From [Eubacterium] saphenum (GTDB lineage Bacteria > Bacillota > Clostridia > Oscillospirales > Ruminococcaceae): a stretch of DNA of 6,627 nt. The position numbers and the translations under genes were made by a program. How positions within the stretch are numbered: the stretch's first letter is position 1; every line of letters begins with the position of its first letter. The stretch lies in NCBI GenBank assembly GCA_004555855.1, contig SFJQ01000085.1, positions 1 to 6,627 on the forward strand, given 5' to 3'. The notes beneath the pieces are model-generated. The model did no database searches. It saw nothing but the letters and a program-made list of their open reading frames with translations, and was not told the DNA's origin. Positions 1 to 6,336 of the stretch are shown here, one piece after another.

Positions 1-15
1 TTTGTCGAAAAATGT

Positions 16-21
16 TATAAT
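16..21 (+). promoter_or_regulatory. Extended -10 promoter element for the lipid gene cluster
   Basis: TATAAT at 16-21 is preceded by TG at 13-14 with one intervening base, which makes a consensus extended -10 box. The matching -35 box would fall just outside the left edge, so only half the promoter can be seen. Transcription would begin near base 28, giving a leader of about 20 bases before the acyltransferase start. A similarly short leader is predicted for prfB later in the window. The assignment rests on sequence match and position only. Confidence 0.5.
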
Positions 22-47
22 GAAAGAAAAACGTTTAGGAGAAAGAT

Positions 48-839
48 ATGCGTCCAATTGCGGTAACTTTGGCAATAAGCGCGGCAGGTGCGATAACCCT
101 CTGCGCGATTTTCAGAATTATTCCGCTGCTTTTCCCGATATTCTGCGGCTTTGCGCTTGCTTTGAACCTCTTGCTTTGGGGGATTTTGTGGATTTTGTCT
201 CTTTTCGTCAACAAGAAAAAGGTTTATGAAAAGCCGTCAAAATTCTACAGCGGAATGCTGAACTTCGGCTACGCGTACATCTGCGAGGGCGCGCGGCTGA
301 AGATAAAGACGAGCGGTCTGGAAAAGCTGCCCGACGAGCCGTTTTTGCTGGTGTCAAATCATCTGTCACAGCTGGACAATATGGTGCAGTGCCTTGCGCT
401 GAAGCCGAGAAATCTTGCGTATATCACCAAGCAGTCGCTGTTCAAAATCCCGATTGTCGGCAGAACGATAACGCGGTGCTGTTATATGCCGATTGACCGC
501 AAAAGTCTGAAAGCGGGAAAAGGCGCGGTGGAGCTTGCGGAGGATTACATAAAGCGGGGCGCGCTGTCGGTCGGCGTTTTCCCCGAGGGCACGCGCGGTG
601 ACGGGAAAACGCTCGGGAAATTTCACGCTGGGTGCTTTAAGGTCGCGCTGAAAACGGGCTGCCCGATTGTTGTCGCGGCAATTCGCGGAACAAAGCAGGC
701 TCACAAGCGCACGCCGTGGCTCAGCACGGAGGTTAATTTCGATATCATTGATGTGTTAAGCCCCGAGGGGCGCAAATCCGTGGAGCTGTCGGAGCTGGTA
801 AGGGAGAAGATTGAGGGGTTTCTTGCGGGGAAAAAATAA
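48..839 (+). CDS. plsC: 1-acyl-sn-glycerol-3-phosphate acyltransferase (PlsC family), membrane-anchored
   Basis: This 263-residue protein belongs to the PlsC/LPLAT acyltransferase family, which transfers a fatty acyl group to lysophosphatidic acid to make phosphatidic acid at the inner face of the cytoplasmic membrane. The catalytic NHxxxxD motif is present as NHLSQLD (His105, Asp110). It is followed by a KIPIVGR-type block at 133-139 leading to DR at 150-151, the phosphate-binding FPEGTR at 178-183, and a fourth block, VVAAIRGT, near 208-215, where the usual proline is replaced. Residues about 4-55 are strongly hydrophobic and probably form two membrane helices or a re-entrant hairpin ahead of the soluble domain. 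The start is supported by AGGAG at 37-41, six bases upstream. The gap to the lipid kinase gene is 30 bases with no terminator, so the two are probably co-transcribed. The family is secure; exact acyl acceptor and donor (acyl-ACP or acyl-CoA) cannot be read from sequence, and a paralogue with another lyso-lipid substrate is possible. Confidence 0.9.
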   Translation: MRPIAVTLAISAAGAITLCAIFRIIPLLFPIFCGFALALNLLLWGILWILSLFVNKKKVYEKPSKFYSGMLNFGYAYICEGARLKIKTSGLEKLPDEPFLLVSNHLSQLDNMVQCLALKPRNLAYITKQSLFKIPIVGRTITRCCYMPIDRKSLKAGKGAVELAEDYIKRGALSVGVFPEGTRGDGKTLGKFHAGCFKVALKTGCPIVVAAIRGTKQAHKRTPWLSTEVNFDIIDVLSPEGRKSVELSELVREKIEGFLAGKK

Positions 840-869
840 ACCAAAAACATAAAACGGAGGGAATTTATT

Positions 870-1730
870 ATGACAACAGCACTTTACAATCCGCTTGCTT
901 GCAACGGTCACGGACGTGAAAATGCGGCAAAACTCGCGGAGGTTCTCGACGAGCAGATTTCGTTCAAGGATATCCGCGAAACGAAAATTTCCGATATCCC
1001 CGCAGATGATAAAATCGTGATTTGCGGCGGCGACGGCACAATCAGTCATTTTGTCAACACTTTCGGTGAACCCGAGCGCGACATCTATTATTATCCCGCG
1101 GGTTCGGGCAACGATTTCACGCGTGATATCGGCGAAAACGGTGTGATTTTGCTCAATCCGTATCTGAAAAATCTCCCGACGGTTGAGGTCAAGGGGAAGA
1201 GCTACAAGGTGCTGAACGGAGTTGGGTACGGAATTGACGGGTATTGCTGCGAGGTCGGCGATGAGCAGCGCGCGAAAAATCCCGGCAAAGAGATTAACTA
1301 CACGTCTATCGCGATTAAGGGACTGCTGTTTCATTTCAAGCCCGCGAATGCCACGGTGACGGTTGACGGCAAGGAGCACAAGTTCAAGAAAGCGTGGCTT
1401 GCGCCCGCGATGAACGGCAGATATTACGGCGGGGGAATGTGCATTGCTCCCGAGCAGGACAGGCTGAACGCGGAGAGAAAGCTGTCGGTTGTTTTGATGT
1501 ACGGCTCGGGCAAGCTCAAAACGCTGATGGTTTTCCCGTCAATTTTCAAGGGCGAACACGTCAAGCACACGGAAATGGTTGAAATCCTCACGGGACACAC
1601 AATCGAGGTGAAATTTGACCGCCCGACAGCGCTTCAGGTTGACGGCGAAACCATAAAAAATGTCGAGAGCTATGTGATAAAAAGCGCGGCGGTCGCGGAG
1701 AAAGAGAAGGAGCTTGCCGAGGTGAAGTGA
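870..1730 (+). CDS. Diacylglycerol kinase family lipid kinase (DagK/YegS/BmrU type)
   Basis: The 286-residue protein has the fold signatures of the DAGK catalytic family: an N-terminal nucleotide-binding segment NPLACNGHG (7-15), the GGDGT motif at 53-57, the PxGSGND motif at 76-82 (PAGSGND), a glycine-rich NGRYYGGGM block at 182-190, and a C-terminal LQVDGE at 255-260. Members phosphorylate diacylglycerol or related lipids with ATP on the cytoplasmic membrane face; the soluble Firmicute enzyme DgkB recycles diacylglycerol released by lipoteichoic acid synthesis. Length is a little short of the usual 290-310. The segment after the glycine-rich block reads APEQDRLNAERKLSVV, where typical members have an acidic D-x-DDG-type motif that helps hold magnesium in DgkB, so substrate or metal handling may differ. 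The start has GGAGGG at 856-861, eight bases upstream. It follows plsC by 30 bases, and both families make phosphatidic acid. I give no gene symbol because dgkB, yegS and bmrU cannot be separated here. Confidence 0.87.
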   Translation: MTTALYNPLACNGHGRENAAKLAEVLDEQISFKDIRETKISDIPADDKIVICGGDGTISHFVNTFGEPERDIYYYPAGSGNDFTRDIGENGVILLNPYLKNLPTVEVKGKSYKVLNGVGYGIDGYCCEVGDEQRAKNPGKEINYTSIAIKGLLFHFKPANATVTVDGKEHKFKKAWLAPAMNGRYYGGGMCIAPEQDRLNAERKLSVVLMYGSGKLKTLMVFPSIFKGEHVKHTEMVEILTGHTIEVKFDRPTALQVDGETIKNVESYVIKSAAVAEKEKELAEVK

Positions 1731-1766
1731 GGGAAATCGGCGGTTTTTGAGGGGGTAAGCTGAGAA

Positions 1767-2132
1767 ATGCAGAACAACGTAAACTTGACATCGGAAATCC
1801 TAGAGTGTTGTCGCAAAAGAGAAGAAGTGTTAAAAAAGGGGCAATCGGTGCGGGTTTATAATAAACATTTTGTAAAAATGCGTAAGTTAGCACGAGTGTT
1901 GATTTCCGAAGACAGGCAAGAAGAATTGCTCTCATATCTCAGCGACGAAAGCGTGTCGGTCAGGCGAGATATTTCGGGACTTTTATATAATTCTTATCCG
2001 GAATTGTGTAAAAACGTTTTGAGAGAGATATCAGAAATGACGGTTGCAACAGGTCTTCCGGAGTGTTTTGTTAATGTGGCAGTTTCGGCAAGTTTCGCTC
2101 TTGAATACGGCATACCTAAAGACTTTCCGTAA
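1767..2132 (+). CDS. Small alpha-helical HEAT-like protein, resembles DUF2019
   Basis: This 121-residue protein appears soluble and all-helical, with no signal peptide or membrane segment. Residues about 30-90 match my memory of the DUF2019 family: a YNK-x-x-x-KM helix (31-38), then a block with LLSYLSDESVSVRRDIS, the VR-containing turn typical of HEAT repeats, and a closing helix pairing PELCKNVLREI. No catalytic motif is visible and the function of DUF2019 is unknown; small HEAT-type proteins of this kind usually bind other proteins. The ATG follows GAGGGGG at 1749-1755 by 11 bases, a longish spacing. By hand count the gene is about 41% GC, against roughly 55% for sampled neighbouring coding stretches, with many TTA, AAA and AGA codons, so it may have been acquired separately. 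It sits 36 bases after the lipid kinase gene and 30 before the GNAT gene, without its own recognisable promoter. The coding call is firm; the family call is tentative. Confidence 0.68.
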   Translation: MQNNVNLTSEILECCRKREEVLKKGQSVRVYNKHFVKMRKLARVLISEDRQEELLSYLSDESVSVRRDISGLLYNSYPELCKNVLREISEMTVATGLPECFVNVAVSASFALEYGIPKDFP

Positions 2133-2162
2133 TTTCAAAGGCGAAAGAAATCGAGGTTTAGT

Positions 2163-2609
2163 ATGCAGTCAAAAAACATAGAAATCCGCAGAATTTCGGG
2201 GAATGAGATAGCTCAAGCGATTGACTTGAGCTGGGAGGTTTTTTTGCAGTTTGAAGCGCCCGAGTACAGCGAGGAGGGCGTCCGCACGTTTCGCGAGTCG
2301 CTTGACGACAAGGAGCGCGCGGCTTCGCTTGACTGGTTCGGCGCGTTTGAGGACGGTCGGCTTGTCGGGACAATTTCGGTTCGCGAGCCGTGTCATCTCG
2401 GCGGATTTTTCGTCAAAGCGGACTGCCACGGCAAGGGTTACGGGAGAATGCTGTTCGAGGCAGTCAAGCGCGAGTACCCGAACCGCGCGATTACCGTAAA
2501 TTCCTCGCCCTACGCTGTCCCGATATACGAGCATCTCGGATTTCGCGCAACCGACACCGAGCAAACGGTCACGGGAGTTCGCTTTACACCGATGATTTTC
2601 GGCGAATAA
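2163..2609 (+). CDS. GNAT family N-acetyltransferase
   Basis: The 148-residue protein has the standard single-domain GNAT layout. The acetyl-CoA pyrophosphate-binding motif A is GGFFVKADCHGKGYGRMLFE, in which CHGKGYG (88-94) fits the Q/R-x-x-G-x-G pattern with Cys in the first position. The strand before it, LVGTISVRE (67-75), and the later TVNSSPYAVPIYEHLGF block (111-127), with the Tyr and the YxxLGF ending common in this superfamily, complete the fold. Proteins of this type transfer acetyl groups from acetyl-CoA to amines of small molecules, ribosomal proteins or antibiotics; the acceptor cannot be predicted here. GAGG at 2153-2156 lies six bases before the ATG. It is the last gene of the plus-strand run and ends in the bidirectional stem-loop shared with the agmatine deiminase gene. 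The high-GC codon use agrees with the lipid genes and differs from the gene just before it. Confidence 0.88.
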   Translation: MQSKNIEIRRISGNEIAQAIDLSWEVFLQFEAPEYSEEGVRTFRESLDDKERAASLDWFGAFEDGRLVGTISVREPCHLGGFFVKADCHGKGYGRMLFEAVKREYPNRAITVNSSPYAVPIYEHLGFRATDTEQTVTGVRFTPMIFGE

Positions 2610-2650
2610 AAAAAGGGCAAAACCGGCTTTTCGGCTTTGCCCTTCGTTTA
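2608..2650. terminator. Bidirectional intrinsic terminator between convergent genes
   Basis: AAGGGCAAA at 2613-2621 pairs perfectly with TTTGCCCTT at 2636-2644. After one A-C mismatch the stem continues as CCG/CGG with a short GCTTTT loop. On the minus strand the stem is followed by seven U residues (the A run at 2608-2614), so it is a strong terminator for the agmatine deiminase gene. On the plus strand it is followed by the weaker tract CGTTTATTT and can also serve the GNAT gene. It begins four bases after the GNAT stop and ends three bases before the minus-strand gene's stop codon, and its A run touches the GNAT stop codon. Confidence 0.85.
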
Positions 2651-3742
2651 TTTCACCGCGGGAATTTGCTGAGTAATGCAGTGGATATTGCCGCCGCCCG
2701 TGAGGATATCGCGCGCGTAAATCGGGATAATTTCGCGCTCGGGGAACAGCTCCGCGAGAGTTTTCCGCGCGCGCTCATCGTTCTCGTCACCGAAAAACGG
2801 CATCACAATCGCCTTGTTCGCGATGTAAAAGTTGACGTAGGAAGCGGCAAGCCGTTCGCCGACAGTTCGTGTTGGCTCGAAATCCATTGTATCAAGCCCT
2901 CCGCACTCCTCCTCGGTGACGTAAATCGGCTTCGGGAGATACAGCTTGTGAACCTTGATTTTGCGGCCTTTCGCGTCGGTTGAGTTTTCGAGAATGTCAA
3001 GGCAGCTTTTCGAGAGCGCGTACTGCGGGTCGTTTTCGTCATCGGTCCACGCGAGAACAACCTCGGCGGGCTTCACAAACGCGCAGATATTATCGACGTG
3101 CTCATCGGTTTCATCGCGGAAAATGCCGTTTTTCAGCCAAATCACCTTCGTTATCCCAAGGCACTCGGCAAGCTTTTCCTCAATCTCGGCTTTGGTGAGT
3201 TCGGGATTTCTGCCGCGGCTCAAAAGGCAAGCCTCGGTTGTGATAAGCGTGCCTTCGCCGTCCGTGTGGATTGAGCCGCCTTCAAGGACAAACCCGCTCA
3301 TATCGTACATATCGACGTCAAACAAATCGCAGAGTTTCCGCGCCATTTTGTCGTCCTTGTCCCACGGGAAATAAAGCCCGTTTTCAAGACCGCCCCACGC
3401 GTTAAAACTCCAGTTTATACCGCGGATTTCCTTGCCGTTTGTGACAAAAGTCGGCGCGTAATCTCTCGCCCAGGAGTCATTGCTTGACATTTCGACAACG
3501 CGAATGTTTTCTGGGAGCAGGTACCGTGCATTTTCGTATTGCTCAAAGGACGCGCAGACGGTGACTTTCTCGCTTTTTGCGATAGCCTTGCAAACCTCTG
3601 CGAACGCTTTCCGCGCCTTGTAGCCGCCGTAAGCCCAAGAGTCGCTTCTCTCGGGGAAAATCAGGATACAGCCCGAGTGCGGCGAAAATTCCGCGGGCAT
3701 ATAAAAGCCATCGTCACGCGGCTTGCTGTTCAAAACTTTCAT
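2648..3742 (-). CDS. aguA: Agmatine deiminase (peptidylarginine deiminase-like, Porphyromonas-type family)
   Basis: This enzyme hydrolyses agmatine to N-carbamoylputrescine and ammonia in the cytoplasm, a step from arginine toward putrescine. At 364 residues it matches the usual family length of about 365. The guanidine-handling residues are in place: the SNDSWARDYAPTFV block (87-100) with Asp94, EGGSIHTDG (154-162), the DEHVDN block (213-218) with His215 and Asp217, and the C-terminal GGGNIHCITQQ (349-359) that carries the nucleophile, Cys355. The N-terminal MPAEF (15-19) is also typical of agmatine rather than peptidylarginine deiminases. The start has AAAAGGAAG on the minus strand (3748-3756), five bases from the ATG, and a good promoter 43 bases further up. 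It is transcribed alone: its 5' side faces prfB and its 3' side ends in a strong terminator. No N-carbamoylputrescine amidase, putrescine carbamoyltransferase, antiporter or carbamate kinase gene lies beside it, so the next step must be encoded elsewhere. Confidence 0.95.
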   Translation of the reverse strand: MKVLNSKPRDDGFYMPAEFSPHSGCILIFPERSDSWAYGGYKARKAFAEVCKAIAKSEKVTVCASFEQYENARYLLPENIRVVEMSSNDSWARDYAPTFVTNGKEIRGINWSFNAWGGLENGLYFPWDKDDKMARKLCDLFDVDMYDMSGFVLEGGSIHTDGEGTLITTEACLLSRGRNPELTKAEIEEKLAECLGITKVIWLKNGIFRDETDEHVDNICAFVKPAEVVLAWTDDENDPQYALSKSCLDILENSTDAKGRKIKVHKLYLPKPIYVTEEECGGLDTMDFEPTRTVGERLAASYVNFYIANKAIVMPFFGDENDERARKTLAELFPEREIIPIYARDILTGGGNIHCITQQIPAVK

Positions 3743-3784
3743 AATTTCTTCCTTTTATGGTTAATATAAAATTGTCTGAATTAA

Positions 3785-3813
3785 ATTATAGCACATCTTT
3801 ACATAAAAATCAA
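3785..3813 (-). promoter_or_regulatory. Sigma-A-type promoter for the agmatine deiminase gene
   Basis: Read on the minus strand, TTGATT (3808-3813) and TATAAT (3785-3790) are separated by exactly 17 bases, and TG one base ahead of the -10 box gives an extended -10. Transcription would start near 3778, leaving a leader of about 36 bases. The -35 box lies one base away from the -35 box of the divergent prfB promoter. No separate operator repeat was recognised. Confidence 0.75.
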
Positions 3814-3814
3814 G

Positions 3815-3843
3815 TTGACAAAACAGCTAAAATATGGTATAAT
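3815..3843 (+). promoter_or_regulatory. Perfect-consensus sigma-A-type promoter for prfB
   Basis: TTGACA (3815-3820) and TATAAT (3838-3843) are separated by 17 bases, and TGG directly ahead of the -10 box adds the extended -10 TG. All twelve core positions and the spacer length are ideal. Transcription would start near 3850, giving a leader of only about 20 bases, too short for a riboswitch or attenuator. This suggests strong, largely constitutive expression of prfB and the downstream methyltransferase gene. Confidence 0.88.
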
Positions 3844-3870
3844 AAATTATCTATGTGAAAGGGGATTTTT

Positions 3871-4983
3871 ATGGTACAGTATGATGAAACAAGGTTAGCG
3901 ATGGAAGCGCTTGAACCGCAGCTTGAGGAGCTTCGCGGCGCTTTGAACCTTGACGGGATAAAAATAAAGCTCGATGAGCTTGAAATGAAAACAACCGAGC
4001 CGAAATTCTGGGACGACGCGGAAAAATCGGGCGCGGTTATGCAGCAAATCGGTCGGTACAAGCAGATGATAAGCGATTTCGAGAAACTCAAAAACGACCG
4101 TGAGGAAGTTTTGACGATGATTGAGCTTGCCGAGGAAGAAAACGACGAGTCGATGGCGGACGAGGTGAAAGCGCTCGGCGATGCTGTCAAGACCGCTTAT
4201 GAGGAGCAGAAGCTCAGCACGCTGCTCAAAGGCGAGTACGACAGCTGCAACGCGATTTTGTCGTTCCACGCGGGCGCAGGCGGCACGGAAGCGCAGGACT
4301 GGGTTTCGATGCTGGTGAGAATGTACACAAAATGGGCAGACAGACACGGCTTCAAAACCGAGATTCTCGACATACTTGACGGCGACGAGGCGGGCATCAA
4401 AAGCGCGTCTATCCATATCGAGGGCTACAACGCCTACGGCTTCCTCAAAAGCGAACACGGCGTTCACCGTCTGGTACGCGTTTCACCGTTTGACGCTGCG
4501 GGAAGACGTCACACAAGCTTCGCTTCTGTCGAGGTAATGCCGGAAATCGAGAAGGACGTTTCCGTGGAAATCCGTCCCGAGGATATTGAAATGGAAGTTT
4601 ACCGTGCAAGCGGCGCGGGCGGTCAGCACATCAACAAGACAAGTTCCGCGGTTCGTTTGATACACAAGCCTACCGGTATCGTTACTGCCTGCCAGACTCA
4701 GCGTTCACAGGTGCAGAACAGGGACTTCGCGATGAAAATGTTGATGTCAAAGCTCATTCAGATTAAGGAGCAGGAGCATCTCGACAAAATCAGCGATATC
4801 AAGGGCGAACAGCTCAAAATAGAGTGGGGAAGCCAAATCCGCTCGTATGTATTTATGCCGTACACGCTCGCGAAAGACCACCGCACAAACTTTGAGAGCG
4901 GCAATATTAACGCGGTTATGGACGGCGATATCGATGGATTTATCAACGCGTTCCTCAAGGCAAAGAGCCTCGGTGAAATCTGA
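3871..4983 (+). CDS. prfB: Peptide chain release factor 2, encoded without a programmed frameshift
   Basis: Release factor 2 reads UGA and UAA stop codons in the ribosomal A site and triggers hydrolysis of peptidyl-tRNA. The 370-residue protein has the helical N-terminal domain, the stop-codon reading tripeptide SPF at 205-207 (RF1 would have a PxT-type motif), and the GGQ motif at 250-252 in SGAGGQHINKTSSAV, which acts in the peptidyl transferase centre. Most bacteria encode RF2 in two frames joined by a +1 shift at CTT-TGA-C near codon 26. Here the LRG of that leader is kept (residues 21-23) but the reading frame continues without a stop, as GCT TTG AAC. GAAAGGGG at 3857-3864 lies six bases before the ATG. 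The gene's own stop codon is UGA, a codon that RF2 reads. It leads a probable two-gene operon with an rRNA methyltransferase gene three bases downstream. Confidence 0.97.
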   Translation: MVQYDETRLAMEALEPQLEELRGALNLDGIKIKLDELEMKTTEPKFWDDAEKSGAVMQQIGRYKQMISDFEKLKNDREEVLTMIELAEEENDESMADEVKALGDAVKTAYEEQKLSTLLKGEYDSCNAILSFHAGAGGTEAQDWVSMLVRMYTKWADRHGFKTEILDILDGDEAGIKSASIHIEGYNAYGFLKSEHGVHRLVRVSPFDAAGRRHTSFASVEVMPEIEKDVSVEIRPEDIEMEVYRASGAGGQHINKTSSAVRLIHKPTGIVTACQTQRSQVQNRDFAMKMLMSKLIQIKEQEHLDKISDIKGEQLKIEWGSQIRSYVFMPYTLAKDHRTNFESGNINAVMDGDIDGFINAFLKAKSLGEI

Positions 4984-4986
4984 TTT

Positions 4987-6336
4987 ATGGAGAAAAACGA
5001 AATAATTCCGCTTATAATCACGGGACTTACCTCCGAGGGAAGCGGGATTGCGAGATATGACGGGAAAGCGGTTTTCGTGCCGTTTGCGGCGGTCGGCGAC
5101 GAGATTGAAGCGCGGGTGCTGAAGGACTGCAAAAGTTACGCCTACGCGAAAATCGAGCGCATTATAAAGCCGTCCGAGGACAGAATAGAAAATGACTGTC
5201 CCGTTTTCGGGAAATGCGGCGGCTGCGTGTTTCGGCACATCAGCTATGAAGCGGAGCTTCGCGCAAAAGAAGGCATCGTCCGCGACGCTTTTGAGCGGAT
5301 AGGAAAGCTAAATCCCGAGTTCAAACCGATTGAGTGCGGAGAAACCGCCGAGCGTTACCGAAACAAGCTCCAGATGCCCGTGGCAAGGGTTGACGGGAAA
5401 ATCGCGGCGGGTTTTTTCGCTCAGAGAAGTCATCGGCTGATACCCGTGAGCGACTGCAAGCTCCAGCCCGAAATATTCTCAAAAATCACGGAATATATCA
5501 TAAAGGAAGCGGCGGCGCTTAAAATTTCCGCGTATAACGAGGAAAAACACGATGGAGTTTTTCGGCACATTTTCCTCAGAAAAGCCGCTAACAAAGCGGA
5601 CGGCGGGATTTGCTGCGTTTTGGTTGCGCGGAGAAACGTCCCCGAATTCAAGGCGCTTGCGAGAATAATCTCGGACAAATTTCCCGAGGTAACGGGCGTT
5701 GTGCTGAACATAAATCCCGAAAAAACCAACGTAATTCTCGGTGAAAAGGAAATTCTGCTCTGTGGGCGCGCGGAGATTTTCGATGAAATGTGCGGCGTTT
5801 TGCTTAAAATTTCGCCGAAGTCATTTTATCAGGTGAACACAAACGCTGCCGAAAAGCTGTACAGGCGCGCGGCGGATTTCGCGGGAAAAGCCGAGGTAAT
5901 CCTCGATTTGTACTGCGGGATAGGCGCGGTGGGGCTTTCGATGGCGAAGAATGCGAAAAAGCTGCTCGGCGCGGAAATTGTTGACGAAGCGGTGGAGAAT
6001 GCTCGGGAGAACGCGCAAAACTGCGGGATAACGAACGCGGAGTTTATCTCGGCGGACGCGAAGGTTGCTGCGAAAACGCTCTGCGAGAGGGGAATTTTGC
6101 CCGATGTAATCCTGCTCGACCCGCCGCGAAAGGGCAGCGATGAGGAAACGCTGAAGTCCTGCGCGGCGATGAATCCGAAGCGGATTGTAATGATTTCCTG
6201 CAACCCGTCAACAGCGGCGCGCGACTGCAAATTGCTGAACGAAATGGGCTATGTGCCGAAAATCGTGCAGCCGTTCGATTTATTTCCGAGAACCCCGCAT
6301 GTGGAGTGTATAGTGTGTATACAAAGAAAGGAATAG
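4987..6336 (+). CDS. rlmD: 23S rRNA (uracil-C5)-methyltransferase, TrmA/RumA family
   Basis: The protein uses S-adenosylmethionine to methylate carbon 5 of a uridine in RNA; RlmD acts on U1939 of 23S rRNA, and the Bacillus homologue RlmCD also modifies U747. Its 449 residues show an N-terminal TRAM RNA-binding domain (about 5-60), Fe-S cluster cysteines Cys71, Cys77 and Cys80 (CPVFGKCGGC) plus Cys157 in SDCKLQ, the SFYQVN block (279-284), the SAM-binding DLYCGIGAVG (307-316), DPPRKG (378-383), the nucleophile Cys405 in SCNPST, and the general base Glu440 in HVEC. All expected catalytic residues are present. The ATG is three bases after the prfB stop. The only upstream SD-like sequence is GGTGA at 4972-4976 inside prfB, so translation probably depends partly on coupling. 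Family is certain. Target uridine is inferred, since a Firmicute enzyme could be RlmCD-like and some clostridia have several paralogues. Confidence 0.9.
   Translation: MEKNEIIPLIITGLTSEGSGIARYDGKAVFVPFAAVGDEIEARVLKDCKSYAYAKIERIIKPSEDRIENDCPVFGKCGGCVFRHISYEAELRAKEGIVRDAFERIGKLNPEFKPIECGETAERYRNKLQMPVARVDGKIAAGFFAQRSHRLIPVSDCKLQPEIFSKITEYIIKEAAALKISAYNEEKHDGVFRHIFLRKAANKADGGICCVLVARRNVPEFKALARIISDKFPEVTGVVLNINPEKTNVILGEKEILLCGRAEIFDEMCGVLLKISPKSFYQVNTNAAEKLYRRAADFAGKAEVILDLYCGIGAVGLSMAKNAKKLLGAEIVDEAVENARENAQNCGITNAEFISADAKVAAKTLCERGILPDVILLDPPRKGSDEETLKSCAAMNPKRIVMISCNPSTAARDCKLLNEMGYVPKIVQPFDLFPRTPHVECIVCIQRKE

Noticed and set aside
756..1379. 207-codon minus-strand frame opposite the lipid kinase gene
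   Set aside because: It is a shadow of a gene whose GGDGT and GSGND motifs are unmistakable. No ribosome binding site or recognisable protein was seen on the minus strand.
1716..1748. Possible terminator after the lipid kinase gene (GCCGA/TCGGC with a following T run)
   Set aside because: Only five Watson-Crick pairs plus two G-U pairs, a loop of 16 bases, and a stem that overlaps the coding end. It is too weak to call.
1785..1790. Perfect TTGACA as a -35 box inside the HEAT-like gene
   Set aside because: No -10-like sequence lies 16-18 bases downstream, and it is inside coding sequence.
1855..1867. GTTTATAATAAAC as a -10 box or operator within the HEAT-like gene
   Set aside because: There is no -35 partner, it would start transcription inside a gene, and short AT-rich palindromes are expected by chance here.
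2169..2564. Long open minus-strand frame opposite the GNAT gene
   Set aside because: GC-rich codon bias leaves antisense frames open. The plus-strand frame has the ribosome binding site and clear GNAT motifs, while the antisense translation shows no domain.
3743..3870. Riboswitch or attenuator between the agmatine deiminase gene and prfB
   Set aside because: Both predicted leaders are only about 20-36 bases long and no stable hairpin was seen, so there is no room for a structured regulator.
3941..3946. CTTTGA in prfB as a relic of the RF2 frameshift site
   Set aside because: The hexamer lies in neither the zero frame nor the post-shift frame of a working site, it is followed by A instead of C, and there is no upstream AGGGGG-type stimulator. 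It is probably chance.
3895..4467. 190-codon minus-strand frame opposite prfB
   Set aside because: It is antisense to the highly conserved RF2 sequence and has no promoter or recognisable motif.
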